This document shows, in pieces, positions 1 to 10,602 of a DNA stretch of 27,722 bases. The stretch covers positions 9,301-37,022 of the forward strand of contig RHPI01001817.1 in assembly GCA_009103225.1 (NCBI GenBank). Direction: 5' to 3'. Under the pieces are notes generated by a model. The model did no database searches, was not told where the DNA came from, and worked only from the letters and a program-made list of their open reading frames with translations. The number at the start of each line of letters is the position of its first letter. Positions within the stretch are counted from its first letter, which is position 1. Both the position numbers and the translations under genes were made by a program. The DNA comes from Chlorokybus atmophyticus (lineage: Eukaryota; Streptophyta; Chlorokybophyceae; Chlorokybales; Chlorokybaceae).

Positions 1-1050
1 CCCCTCCCTCTAGCCCAACAGGTGCAGCGCATTCTCGTGGGCCTCCACCTCCCAGCTAGCTGCCTCCGACGCTTCTCTCTCCTCAGCGGCAATGCACGCG
101 CCTGCACCTGAGCACCCCAGCCCACTGAAAAGGATGTCGTCCTCTGCTTAGCAACTGCCATTAGCAATTGGGCCTGAGCTTTTTGGCCCGCCTCGCATGT
201 TTGGCGCAACAAACTGCTCTGGCCGCAGTGTCCTGCTCACCTGCTTGTTGGACCTTTATTGCGCACAGCACCTATTCGGCCGACACCTGCTGGCGGGGTA
301 TTTTCAGCTGCTACCAAGGCGCATGCACGCTCGCCGCTGAAGCTAACTGGTCTCAGCCGCAAGCTGCAGCTCTTAATGCGCACAACAAGCACTGTCAAGC
401 AAGGCTCGAAGCGTGTCACCACAGGCCGTCTCGAGCAAACTGCTGCCACACAGGCGTTGCTGCTCAGCAATTAGCTGGCATCCACTGCGGAAGCAGTGCC
501 CACAACATCTTTACCAGGGATCACGTGTGCAACAACAGTGCCAGAAGCCCTTTCTTGTCTCGGATGTGGCCTCAGACATCTTCCCAATGTCGCCAAAAAT
601 GCACGCAGCCCCGGGCCCTTCTTCGCCAGCTGGCCGTGCTCACACGCCTCCCACTCAATCTCCTGCCAAGTCCTCTTCACCACGGAAGAGCAAGCAAGTG
701 GTGGCTGGGGGTAGCCAGACCCTCACCCCCCTCGCCCACACCATTCAGTCTTCCCTCCTCGTAGCAGCTGCAACCAGCAGATGTTGATCAGGCGTAGCGT
801 TATGCCGCTCGTGCATTGGGAGTGATAGTGTCGTCTTGCTGGCAGTCTTGGGGGGAGGCTACCAGTGTATTATCCACGCCGCATCTGCACGCTGGACACG
901 TCAGCGTGTGGAAGGTCTAATTCCCGGGTGACCGAGACTGTGCGAGTGTCAGTGCCAGCCCTCTCGCAGATTCAGTCTGGCTAGACTCGGTGTTGCTGGC
1001 CTACGTGCAAGACGGTCCTAACAGTCTGTTAGATCCGACCTCTCTAGCCT
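1..1050. other. Region without recognisable gene
   Basis: About 1 kb upstream of the LINE endonuclease. Several short overlapping open frames occur on both strands, but none shows a domain I recognise and the frames compete with each other. A Pro/Ser/Lys-rich stretch around 590-700 (+) could be the tail of a LINE ORF1-like protein. I cannot support that beyond its position 5' of the endonuclease. Confidence 0.4.
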
Positions 1051-1207
1051 CGTGGCAATCTTTGCGCTAGCATGCCTCTTAATTCACTCTCCAATAAAGG
1101 GAGCAAACGCTTCATTGCTATACACCTTGCAGCACATGTTGACAGAAAGTCCCTCAGCATCTCTGCTTGCGGTGTTTACTTGGGCTCTTGTCAAACTCAG
1201 CAATGCA

Positions 1208-2399
1208 AGGCTCACGTCCCCAACTATTACATCGTGGAACATACGAGGGCTTGGGGGACGGCGCGCGGCATTCGGCACAAGCAAGCGTTACCTCCTTTTT
1301 TTTGTCGCGCATGCGGGCTTGGGGCGACTTCTCAAACCAGGTTCTGCTGTTACAGAAGACGAAACGTACAGACTCGCGTGATGGTGGTTGCGTAAGTTGT
1401 GGTCGGGGGTTCCTTGTGGGCCCCCTCTGACGACACTCGTGGAGGCACTGCAATTCTCTACACCTAGTCTTGGAAGCCACATGTCCTCAACGAAGGGGTG
1501 GCAGTGCCGTCTTGTTGCTGCTGGCTATGTCGACAATGGGAGCTTGGCACACTTCCTCCATTCAATGTGTATGCACCCAATCTGTTGAGGAACGCGAAGC
1601 ATTCTTCTTTCAGCTGCGCAGCACACTACCTGAGGTGAACTGGTGCGTTGCAGGAGGAGATTTGAATTGGGTGGAAGATGAGCAGCTGAACAGATCGCAC
1701 CCCTCTCCTCATCCGTCCCTTCGCGAGCGCACCGAGCTCCTTACCGGACAATATGATTGGGAGGATATCCACCAGGTCCATTGGCAGAGTTCACCAGGTC
1801 CAACTCACAGGCAGGGGATGATCGTCGACTAGCCAGGCTAGACAGAGTGTACTGCTTGACCAGCCTTCGCACTTCCTCGCGCGAGGTGGTAGTCAGGGCG
1901 GACGAACTCTTGTCGGACCATAAGCCAGTTTCTCTCACCCTTCAACCTCCCTCCGCGGTGCGAAAGGAACCAAGTCTGTGGAAGCTTCACGCCGCTCTCA
2001 TGCAAAACACCTTGTTCTGCGCCGATGCGGAGGAGCTGTGGTCACTGCATGAAGGCACACGTCCAAGTCGGGCAAATGCTTTTGTTCTAGTCGTATCCTG
2101 GTTTGGGGAAGGCCTCAGTCGCATGGCCACGCTTGCGCAACAGCATGAAGAACGGCGCATAGAGTTGGTACGCGTGCAGATCGCTTGTTCCGCACGTTGC
2201 TCAAGAATTTAGAGAGGGCAGTGTGGCGTGACCTCACAAATACAACGCTGCAGGAGGAGCTTGCAGATGTTGTGTCAAGTCTCCGCTCCCTGGAGACGCA
2301 GCATCTGAAAGGGGCTTGCATTTGACAAAGCACTTAATGGCTCTTTGAAAGGGAGCCCATGATAAGGTTTTTCTTTTCAACAGGGAAAGCGGCCATACA
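1208..2399 (+). pseudogene. L1-like LINE, apurinic endonuclease part (broken)
   Basis: Remnant of a non-LTR retrotransposon ORF2 N-terminus, the endonuclease that nicks target DNA for target-primed reverse transcription. The motifs appear in family order but in shifting frames: SWNIRGLGG near 1230, LLLQKTK near 1350 (family LQET), GGTAILYTP near 1440, NVYAPN at 1564-1581, GGDLNWV near 1655, RLDRVY near 1840 and SDHKPV near 1915. At least three frameshifts are needed to join them, one of them directly after NVYAPN, so this copy is dead. After about 2200 the linker towards the reverse transcriptase can still be followed to the insertion at 2400. The RT half resumes at 3879, so both parts belong to one element. 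L1/Tx1-type assignment rests on motif style only. Confidence 0.8.
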
Positions 2400-2959
2400 C
2401 CGGTAGAAATGTCCCCCCAACAGTTCGGCCCTTGCCCACAAATTAATTAAAGATCCAGCTATAACTTAATTAGGGATCCATATGCAAGCAATATATGCAT
2501 TTTTGCACTCTTTGCGGCTGCAGCCACAACTTTGTTATCGACCTGCTATCAAGGTCAACTAGCTGGTGTGCATTAAGTTCGGTATCCGTCTTTTCTTGAG
2601 CTTAACAATAGCCACATCTTAAACTAATTATTGGTTAGATCATGTATTAAGGAGATTAATCTTAACGCGTGATCTAACCAAAAATGTTATGGTCGTAATT
2701 CGCGGCGGAAAACCAAAAGAGCCACAGCACACGGGTTTTCGTGTCTCCACCGACGTTTCGAACCTGCGCGGCAGCACCTATTGGATTAGCAAGCAACACC
2801 ATACGACCTAACAACCGACCAGCTAGACTACGACGACACGAGACGCCCTACACCGCGTTTGTAAAGAATGCAACCTATAACGGCTGCCTCAAATTGTCTC
2901 ACGTGCCGCAATGCATACATCACGCATGCACCAACAGCTGCATACAACGGCACTATCAG

Positions 2960-2991
<32 letters not shown>

Positions 2992-3876
2992 CATATGTAT
3001 ATTTGTATACATATATATATAGTCATACATATACATATATCTTTGTATATACATGTATACACCGCGGTATTTACATATATATACCACTTGTATCAAAAAC
3101 ATAAAGGTCAGGGTGGATTGTACCAATATAAAGGTGACTTTGGGAGAGAGACTTTGTTCGATTTGCCGTTTTGTCCAATCACAGCGCGAGATAATAAGCA
3201 AATGTTTGCATTATGCGCTCTGCGTCACCTGCTGGCGCAAGGTTGGTTGCGGAGTTCTGGTCAAGTCTTTACATGTTTACCTCATGTGCTACCACGGTTT
3301 ACCACGATTATACATGCAAGTCGCAGCCTTCTACTTGCTTGCCTCCCGGCCTGCTACTAGCAGGCCGCGGGGTTGAACCGGCAATTTGGCAATGATGTGG
3401 TCGTAACATAATTATGGTTTGTAACAATGGAAGGATCGATCTTAGCGTTCCGAGTTGTTAAGTATGAAGTCTCGTATCGTTGATGGAACCGGTCACAATA
3501 TCAATGATGATGTGTACAGCTTTAGCATGCAACCTGAATGCATTACAATGTTATTGTCGAGTCCTCAATTGCGTTCGGAAGTAAAGACGCACTGTTAACG
3601 AATTGGTCACAACTGTAATTGCGACTTATACAAGTCCTTCTCACGGCCTGAACCCTTGATTACGTAAACACCGAATCCTTAACATTGTTGGGGATCCGGT
3701 ACTTACGATCGTCACCGGCGGATTGCCGTTTGTGACAGGTCGCAATAAAATTCGGCTGCAGCTACAACATATATACGGATCCGTCATAAACTTTGCGAAA
3801 TTTGCAAATAATGTCCGGCTTCGTTCATTACAAAGTTGCGGATCCAACCTGATTTGCCGAAACCCATTTCTACCGG
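2400..3876. mobile_element. TIR DNA element inserted in the LINE
   Basis: A ~1.5 kb insertion splits the LINE between endonuclease and RT. The left end is CCGGTAGAAATG (2400-2411) and the right end is its exact reverse complement CATTTCTACCGG (3865-3876). An alternative reading is a 7-bp target duplication ACCGGTA at 2399-2405 and 3872-3878 with a short GAAATG inverted end. Beyond the tips the two ends share weaker inverted similarity, such as GGATCC and a GCTGCAGCC block about 120 bases in. No transposase frame is visible, so it looks non-autonomous. Removing it restores a continuous LINE reading (HTPVVLFF) across the site. A related copy starts at 5393. Confidence 0.65.
2957..3085. repeat. 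TA-rich (TATA/CATA) microsatellite
   Basis: About 130 bases of alternating TA, CATA and GTATA units inside the TIR element, largely self-complementary and therefore able to form hairpins. Open frames crossing it on both strands give Tyr/Ile-rich peptides that are artefacts of the repeat. Confidence 0.9.
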
Positions 3877-3878
3877 TA

Positions 3879-5392
3879 GTATTGTTTTTTGTGCTTCACT
3901 CGGTCTCGCACTCGACTGAAGAGCACAACCCTCCTTTCTTTGAGCAGCCAGACATTCTGAAGGCAGTGCTCTTTCTATCAGCAGCTCTACACCTCTTCTT
4001 TAGTCGATCCGGTAGAAAAGGCAGCTGCATTGGCTCGCTGCATCGCAGTCATACCGCAAGTGGTGGATGAGGAGGCGGCGGCGGAGCTTGACGCACCGCT
4101 TACGCAGGACGAGCTGCATTGTGCCTTGCAATAGCTTAAACCACGCAAAGCTCCGAGGGAGGAGGGCTGATGTTGGCTTTTTGGGCAACGCATGTGGCCG
4201 GTGATTGGGAAGGACTATACTGCCATCAAGTCTTGCAGGGCCATCGGATGGGAGCTGCTCAGAGCAAAGGGGTCATTGTTATTCTGCATAACAAGAGGAG
4301 GTTTCCAATCTGCGCAACAGGAGACCTATTGCCTTGTTGGCTGCGCACTACACGATTCTTGCCAAGGCATTGTCCCTTCGACTTGCTCCTCTCCTCTCAG
4401 ATGTGCTAGCCAAGGAACAGACGGGCTTTGTGCAACATCAGTATACATTTAACAACAATTATACAGCGTCGGAAACAATGACCTAAACGCGCCAATCCAA
4501 CCAGCAAGCAGCCATGTTGCTGCTTGATAAAAAAGCCTTCGACTGGGGTTTTTTTGTTTGGGGTTTTTTTGTTTGCTTGATGCTGTCATGCAAGCTCAAG
4601 GCTTTGGGACTGTGTTTCGCTTGTGGGTCCGTTATTTAAACGGAGACGACGTGAGCTCACTGCTTGTAAACGGTCACCAATCGGCATCCTTTTCTCTGCA
4701 GCGCAGCGTTTGACAGGGCTGTTCAGTGGCCCCTTCTTCGCTCGCTCTTGCCACTGAAGCCGTGGGAGCCTTACTTCGCACGCACCCTCAGGTTCGGGGC
4801 TTGCCCATGCCCTCCGACTATGTTAGCCACCATTTGCCGTCCAAAGAGCACAAATACTTTTCCTTCGCGGACGACACCACAATGACTTTGCAGCTGACAG
4901 AGGAGAGTTTTGCTAACTTTTAAGACGCGATAGCAACCTATTGCCTGGCCTTCGACTTTAAGCTCAACCTGAATAAGAGTACGGGGCTGCTGCTAGGCCG
5001 AACTCGGCCCGCATCCGCACCGGATTGGGGGGTGCGCTGGCTTGGGCATCAGGAGGTTGCTTATTTGCTCGGCGTCCCTATGGGGGTGACTATCCAGCAA
5101 TGCAAGCTGTTCAAAGGCGTGCTAGAGAAAATCAAGGGCCGCCTTTTACTATAGTTAAAGCATTATCTCTCTCTTCTTGGGAAGTCCTTAGTTGCATCGC
5201 AGTCGGTGCTCGCATGCTTGTGGTACATAGCTGCCGTGGCGTATCCCTCAGTTGCCGATCTGAAGTCTTTACGCACCGCGTGCACAGCATTACCATGAAC
5301 CTCTTGGTGGGTGCGAAGCAATTCAAGGAACACGTGACTGGCGGCGGTGGCGGCGGCGGTAACGGCCTGCTAGTTTTTGGGCGGCCAACCAT
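3879..5392 (+). pseudogene. L1-like LINE, reverse transcriptase part (broken)
   Basis: Continuation of the LINE after the TIR insertion. Recognisable pieces in order: FYQQLYT at 3973, the TQDEL/KAP region near 4100-4160, an ILAKALSLRLAPLL-like helix near 4360, EQTGFV near 4420, LLLDKKAFDW near 4520, a QGC block near 4715, the catalytic FADDT at 4864-4878, LNLNKS near 4960 and YLLGVPMG near 5065. This is the order of the fingers, palm and thumb of L1 RT. Frameshifts and stops are frequent. The family motif VRQG reads V-stop-QG because of a TGA at 4711-4713. Just after LLLDKKAFDW a 15-base unit (GGGGTTTTTTTGTTT) is tandemly duplicated. The 3' end is cut by a second copy of the TIR element at 5393. 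Confidence 0.8.
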
Positions 5393-5640
5393 CGGTAGAA
5401 ATGGGTTTCGGCAAGTCAGGCTAGATCCGCAACCTTGTTTGTGAATTTGTGCAAAGTTTGTTAGGGATCCGCAAGATTCCTAATTAACTTATGGCTACAT
5501 CCCTAATCCGGTTCGTGCCTGTCACAAAAGCGCTTTTTCGTTGACACTTCTTTGCGAATAAATCCTTAATGAAGTTGTGGCTGTGTCTTAAACAAACTGC
5601 CATCAACCTCTGTTAATGCTCTATACTATATGAATAAAGG
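5393..5640. mobile_element. Second, truncated copy of the TIR element
   Basis: CGGTAGAAATGGGTTTCGGCAA at 5393 and the following bases match the reverse complement of the right end of the element at 2400-3876: the GATCCGCAAC block, the CAAAGTTT..GGATCCG block and the CCTGTCACAAA block come in the same order. Further on, reverse-complement similarity to the left end (AGCCACAACTT) is seen near 5570. The far end is not found; the element is cut off by the copia sequence that follows. It interrupts the LINE RT. Confidence 0.55.
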
Positions 5641-5665
5641 AATACTCGCAACAACCCCACACGAG
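5630..5665 (-). repeat. Copia (-) polypurine tract and start of its 3' LTR
   Basis: Read on the minus strand, a GTGTGGGG tract is followed by TGTTGCGAGTATTCC, starting at 5653. The same layout (GCGTGGGAG then TGTTAAAGATATTCC) precedes the plus-strand LTR at 10766, and the preceding bases (AGGTCAAGCTGCTCG against AGGCCAAGCTGCCCG) align too. This marks the polypurine tract and LTR start. The rest of this 3' LTR is not recognisable. Confidence 0.55.
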
Positions 5666-5695
5666 CAGCTTGACCTCCAATGCTTGCTTGCATTG

Positions 5696-6235
5696 TTAAA
5701 CACAGATGTCAAGTCCAGCGCAATAAGTCTTGAACTTGAGCGGTGACAATGTCTTTGTCATGAAGTCCGCTAGCATGTCATCAGTATTACAGTACTGGAA
5801 CTCCACCTCTCTCCGTGTAACCCTGTCTCGCACAAAGTGATGCATAACGTCAATGTGTTTTGTCCTTGCCGAGGCAATGGGATGCTTCAACAACTTGATG
5901 GCTCCTTCGTTGTCACAGTCGATGACGACGCACGCGGTAGGGTGCTCCAGATCTGCCATAAGCTTGGGAAGCTAAAGTGCCTCTTTCACAGCTGCTGCCG
6001 CTGCCATGTACTCGACCTCTGATGTAGATGCTGCAGTAGTGGGTTGTAGCCTGCTGTTCCAACTCACCACGCTTCCGTTCATCTTGAACATGTAGCCTGT
6101 TGTGGACCTCCTGCTGTCGAGGTCACCGGCAAAGTCCGAGTCGCAGTACCCCTCGAACTGAGTGCTCTCGCTCCCAAACTTGATTCCAACTATTGCGCTC
6201 CCAGCAACATAGCGTAGTACTCCCTTCAATGCTCT
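5696..6235 (-). pseudogene. Copia RNase H domain
   Basis: C-terminal RNase H of the minus-strand Ty1/copia polyprotein, which degrades the RNA strand during reverse transcription. Motifs: YCDSDFAGD, TSEVEYMAA, the D-C-DNEGAI block, TKHIDVMHHFVRD and the ADFMTK-L tail. It is in the same frame as the upstream RT part, separated by a TGA at 6236-6238 where the family has HW (TGG). A second stop, TAG at 5972-5974, replaces the Trp of the EA-WL motif. Apart from these two G-to-A changes the domain is intact, so decay looks fairly recent. Confidence 0.88.
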
Positions 6236-7617
6236 TCAGTGCTCCATGCTCGGTGCAGACATGTAGCGAGCAAGTACCCCCACAGCATGTGCAACATCGG
6301 GACGTGTGCACACTGCTGGATAGAGCATGCTGCCTGCCAGCTCACTATATGGGTACTGAGCCTTGTCGAGTACCTCCTCATCTTTTGCCTTGATGAGGGC
6401 AGTGCCAAGTGCCAGTGGTGTGGTCTTGGTCTTTGCATCAATGAGCCCGAACTTGGTGACCAGTCTTCTCACCATCTGCTCCTGACTAATCTTGATTGTG
6501 TGTGCCGCCCTGTCGCGCTCAATAACCATGCCAAGAAACCACTCGGCCTCTCCAAGATCACGGACTGAGAATGCTTGCTGTAGAGCAAGTTTCGTCTCCT
6601 GCAGGTGGTGCATTTGCCTGGCGGTGATAATGATATCATTAACATACACGAGCAGCCAGACCTTATTGTCTGCATGGATGACGAGCCCAGGTCTGCAGAG
6701 GATGCGGTGTAGCTTAGTGCCTCAAGCTTCTTGGTGAGCCTGATGTGCCACATACGCAGTGCCTATCGCAGCCCGTACAGTGCCTTGATCAGCTTGCACG
6801 ATGTGCCTCTCTCCCCTTCTTCATATCCAGGTGGTTGCTGGATGAAGATCTCCTCCTCCAGATCTCCGTAAAGGAAGGCAGTCTTCACATCCAGGTGATG
6901 CAGCTTGAGGCCTTCAGCAGCAATCACAGCTAGCAGTGCACGGAAGGTGGTATGCTTACTTGCAAGTGCAAATACTTCGTTGAAGTTTACACCTTCCTGC
7001 TGCAAAAAGCCCTTTGCCACCAGTCTTGCCTTGTAGCGCTCAATGTTGCCTTGACCATCACGCTTCACCTTAAAGACCCACTTCACTGCAATGGTCTTCA
7101 CTCCTTACGGAATTTGCTCCAGTAACCAGGTGTTGTTGGCATGGAGTGACAGAATCTCCTCGTCCATAGCACGCTGCCATTGCTCCGCATCTGGTGCTAA
7201 CAATGCCTCCTCATAAGTGCTTGCTTCTTCACTCTGCATACCGGCAACGTATGCTTTATGATAGAAGTCAGTTGCTGATCTTTGCCTCCCAGGGTATCTT
7301 CGAGCTGCGTGCTCCTGCTGTAGGTGCGACTGCTTGTTTGCTACAGTAGAGTCCTGCTCACCCTTGTCGACGATGATGGCCTTGCCTGCAACTCCCCCTG
7401 TCGTAGGAAGTTCCTCCGGCTGTGCTTCATCTTCATCTCGAGGAAAGAAGCCTGCTTCTGGTTGTGATAATCCCTCGTGGAAAACCACCTCTCTGCTCAC
7501 AATAACCTTCTGAGCATCCTCCAGCAAGATCCTGTAAGCCTTGGAACCCGGCTCATAGCTAATGAAGATGCCCTTCTTGCTGACCGGCTCCAACTTGTGC
7601 CTGAGCTGTTTGGGCAC
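6236..7617 (-). pseudogene. Copia reverse transcriptase with upstream linker
   Basis: Starts at high coordinates with the post-integrase linker (KGIFISYEPGSKAYRI, VSREVVFHE), then the copia RT: AVKWVFKVKRD, YKARLVAKGF, HLDVKTAFLYGDLEEEIF, QPPGY, KLIKALYGLR and, after a frameshift near 6670, VYVNDIIITA. The catalytic box, normally YVDD, reads YVND (near 6640), so this copy would lack one metal-binding Asp. Stops: TAA at 7105-7107, and TAG at 6763-6765 exactly where the family has the Gln of LYGLKQA. The element lies on the minus strand between an LTR remnant at 5653 and the LTR at 8266-8674. Confidence 0.9.
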
Positions 7618-7655
7618 TGGTGCATATGCTGTGCATCAAAATACACGCATACCAC

Positions 7656-8265
7656 TCACATTTGGTATGGCTCCGTAGAAGAGCTCCAACGTGTCTTCTG
7701 CTTCGAGCTCGCCGGAGACCTGTTGCGGATGTGGTTGGCAGTGTGTACTGTCTCATTCCACAAACTATCTCCAATCCCTGCATTGCTGAGCATGGCTCGA
7801 ACACGCTCAAGAAGTGTCCTGTTAAGGCGTTCAGCTGCTCCATTCTGCTGCGGGGTGTAGGGTGCCGTTGTCTCGTGGCGTATGCCCTTGCTGGCAAAAA
7901 ACTCCTTCAACTCCTGGTTGATACTACTCCCCTCTTCGGTCACCCCTCATTGCCTTCATCTTGTTGCCAGACTGCGTCTCCGACAAGGCCACGACTGTGC
8001 GCACAGCTCCAGCAACTTCTGACTTGAGCGTCAATGGGAAGATGATGAACATCTTGCTGTAGTCGTCGAGGAATGTAGCAAAGTACCCAGCCCCTCTCTT
8101 TCCCACAATGCGCATATGGCCACAGACATCCATGTGCACAAGCTCGCAAGGATGCTGACTGCTAGAAGAGGATAACGGGAATGGCATAGCATGCTGATTT
8201 GCAACCAGGCATGGTTCACAAATTGCACCGGATGCATTCTTGAGTTCTTCAGTGTCGAGATTATT
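7656..8265 (-). pseudogene. Copia integrase (GAG-pre-integrase plus core)
   Basis: Encodes the C-terminal part of the pre-integrase zinc region (CEPCLVANQH) and the catalytic core: first Asp in VHMDVCG, the FLDDYSK block, then after a frameshift near 7930 TAPYTPQQNGAAERLNRTLLE with the catalytic Glu. The second Asp region is damaged near the shift (MRGDRG). The integrase cuts cDNA ends and joins them to target DNA. Gag, protease and the start of the pre-integrase domain are missing: the frame begins right at the inner edge of the LTR at 8266-8674, so a deletion joined the LTR to mid-pol. Confidence 0.85.
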
Positions 8266-8674
8266 GAGATGCGTTAACAAACCTACACATGCACATGTGT
8301 GCACGCCACCCAACGCCAACGCCAAGAGGCTGCAACAACAAGACTAAGACCAAGACCATCTATTGCCCTCATGTCCGCGGGTTTTTTATACCCCCCAGGA
8401 ATATAAAATTCCTGTCTACTCTAGAGGCCACCACGTTCGCTACACTTATTTATGTGCTGCGTTTTGAGAAACATCTTGTAGCTACTTCCAAGGGCTATTT
8501 ACTGAGCTCTAGAACGCTCAAATCGGTGCAGTAACCACCGAGTTATGACGATTCACGTGCAGGCCTGGAAGTCGCCAGACTACGGACTCGAGTCCTCGCC
8601 TAGAGCCTTCTCGCGGCCATTCCTATTCAGAGGGCAAGCTGACCGTCCGCCTGGATATACGAGTATCTTCAACA
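8266..8674 (-). repeat. Copia LTR, family A, minus orientation
   Basis: On the minus strand it starts TGTTGAAGATACTCG (from 8674) and matches the plus-strand LTR at 10766-11216 over its length, minus a ~45-base block. It contains a TATA box (GTATAAAAAA near 8385), a palindrome GGACTCGAGTCC near 8585, and ends CATCTCAATA next to integrase coding sequence. It acts as 5' LTR of the minus-strand copia remnant. Confidence 0.8.
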
Positions 8675-8792
8675 CACTAGGTCGGACTTAGCAAGACGGC
8701 ACAGTCGGACCAGACTCCGGACTCCAGACTGGAGCCTTACTAACTGCTTCGTATCTCCGCATATACTTACTCATATTAGATGTGTGAGAGCT
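8675..8792. other. Spacer between two copia LTRs
   Basis: Short interval between the minus LTR and the plus-strand 5' LTR. It carries GACTCCGGACTCCAG-like words resembling the LTR U3 palindromic region. No gene is seen. Confidence 0.4.
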
Positions 8793-9099
8793 TGTTGAAA
8801 AGCTTTAATTGGAAGGAAGACAGCGCTTAAAGCGCGTAAAAAGGCTGAGTATAGGTTAAGAAGTGCTTGCAAGTGTAGACGTGTATGTAACTGGCTGGTA
8901 TAAGAACCAGCGGACAACTTGTAATAGATGAATGTGATGTGATTTGTGTATGCTCTGGTGGCGGTAGCTCTGTCTCTGTGTGTCCATGCTTGCCTCAACT
9001 ACATGTGCATGCTAGTCCATCAATAGGTTATGGGCCCACACTACGCTTGAGGAGTGTGAGACTAGCTTGTGCGCATATCAGTTATACACTACGGTAGCT
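8793..9099 (+). repeat. Copia 5' LTR, family B
   Basis: Starts TGTTGAAAAGC and ends just before the primer binding site; the right end is not defined to the base. It shares with family A the promoter core (GGTATAAGAACC followed by CGGACA and AATAGATG) and an ACATGTGCATG block, but U3 differs. The TATA sequence lies in the loop of a perfect 6-bp inverted repeat, GCTGGT at 8894-8899 and ACCAGC at 8906-8911. Confidence 0.65.
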
Positions 9100-9102
9100 T
9101 GT

Positions 9103-9115
9103 TGGTAGCAGAGCC
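9103..9115 (+). promoter_or_regulatory. Primer binding site for initiator Met-tRNA
   Basis: TGGTAGCAGAGCC lies 3' of the LTR and 38 bases before the gag ATG. It resembles the common plant and algal PBS TGGTATCAGAGCC, which pairs with the 3' end of initiator methionine tRNA to prime minus-strand cDNA. Confidence 0.7.
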
Positions 9116-9153
9116 TTGGGTGTCAACTGCAAGAAAAGGCAAGCACGACAGAG

Positions 9154-10602
9154 ATGGAGGCGACCTACGACAAGGGGCAGATTGCAAAGCTGGACACCGA
9201 CAACTACAACACATGGTGCGTGGAGATGAAGGCCTTGCTCATCCATAAGAAGGTGTGGAAGTATGTTGATCCACAGGCACCACCACCAACACCATGAGCG
9301 AATACTGTGTGGTCAGAGCAATCAGCAGAAGCACACTCTTTGCTTGTGTTGAACTGCAAACCGCATCACTTTCCCATGCTCACTGCATGTGAAGATGGTA
9401 AACAAGCTTGGGAAAAGCTATCATCCGTTTTCAGAGCCAAGAACAATGCCAGAAAGTTGCATCTACGCAAGCAGCTTAGCGCACTCAGGAAGGAGGCAGC
9501 AGAACCCATCACGCAGTATGTTGCAAGCGCAAGAGAGCTATTGGCGGACCTTATTAATGTCAACTAAAACATGGGGGAGACGGAGGTCGTGCTGGCCATT
9601 GTTGCAGGGCTATCAGCAGAGTACGAGGTCATCGCAACCCTGTTGGAGACGTCATCATCGGAGTTGACATTGGACGATGTGCTACCGAAGCTGCTCACCG
9701 TGGAGCAGAGAGTTGTGATGAAGGACGAGCAAGCGGATGCCGTCGCCTTCTACACCGGCAAGCACGCAAAGAAGAGCAACCATGAAGAGAAGTACAAGGG
9801 CAACAAGCCGGGCAACCCTCGTTACAAAGACCTCACATGCCATTGGTGTGGTTCAAAGGGTCGCATCGAGCGAGACTGTTGAAAGAAACAACAGGGGCAG
9901 CCTAGAGCAAGTACCAGCAACAGCAGCAACGAGCATCACAAGCAGAAACATGTTGCCTTCACCGCATCCGGTTCGAGGGAGAACACAGCTTTTCCGGTGG
10001 TGGACTCTGGCTACGATCGTCATCTCACACCCAACAAGGAGGAGATGGAGAGTTACAAGAAGCTGACGTTTACAGTGAAGGTAGCGGGCTTCAGTGGCGA
10101 AGTACTGGTGGCTGAGGGAGTTGGCAACGTATGACTGCAGTGCAAGGTTGGTAACACACTACGCGAGGTGTTTTTACGCAACATCCTGCGTGTTCCTAAG
10201 GCTATTGCGAGTCTATTCTCTGTGAGGGTTGCGGAGCGCTTCGGCGCGGAGATCCTATTTTGGAAGGGTGGCTGCTCAGTCATTTCAGATGGGGTCGTGC
10301 ACATGGTTGGAATCGCTGGTGCGGGAGGGCTCTACCACGTGGAGCAGCCTCAAGACAGTGATATCCAAGCCATAATAGTGATGGACAAGGAGACACCAAC
10401 ATTGTGGCATCAGAGAATCGGGCATATGAGCTACGTCAACCTCGCCTTATTATTGGAAAGATGGTCAACGGCATCCATCTCTGTCGAAGATATTCCTCCA
10501 GCAGGCGCAGGGCAACAAGGAGCAAGTGCAGCATGGGAGCAAGATGCGACAGGACGTCTCAAAGGCTCAAGTTGCTGTGGAGGACACATCTTTAAAGGGT
10601 AA
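9154..10602 (+). pseudogene. Copia gag, protease and start of pre-integrase
   Basis: One continuous reading frame from ATG 9154, interrupted only by four stops: TGA 9295, TAA 9565, TGA 9880, TGA 10132. Gag starts with the family-typical KLDTDNYNTWCVEMKALL (UBN2-type), then HLRKQLSALR and a GLSAEYEVIATLL block, and a zinc knuckle CHWCGSKGRIERDC in which the normal His is Arg. The protease box is VVDSGYDRHLTP and the pre-integrase box is LWHQRIGHMSYVNLALL near 10400. Past about 10480 similarity is lost. No integrase, RT or RNase H follows, so roughly the 3' two thirds of the element are deleted. It is preceded by a matching LTR and primer site. All four stops can arise by C-to-T changes. Confidence 0.85.

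Noticed and set aside
168-787. 198- and 124-codon open frames near the left end
   Set aside because: Low-complexity Ala/Ser/Cys/His composition, competing frames and no motif; not enough to call a gene.
2741-3376. Several overlapping open frames of 60-150 codons on both strands
   Set aside because: They run through the TA microsatellite and give Tyr/Ile/His repeats without domains.
5340-5361. GGC/GGT run encoding poly-Gly
   Set aside because: A short triplet repeat in the decayed LINE 3' part, read in different frames; no functional signal.
9154-10602. One frame with three in-frame TGA and one TAA, suggesting TGA recoding
   Set aside because: TGA and TAA are both involved, TGA ends other frames, and each stop is explained by a C-to-T change at a conserved Arg or Gln position.
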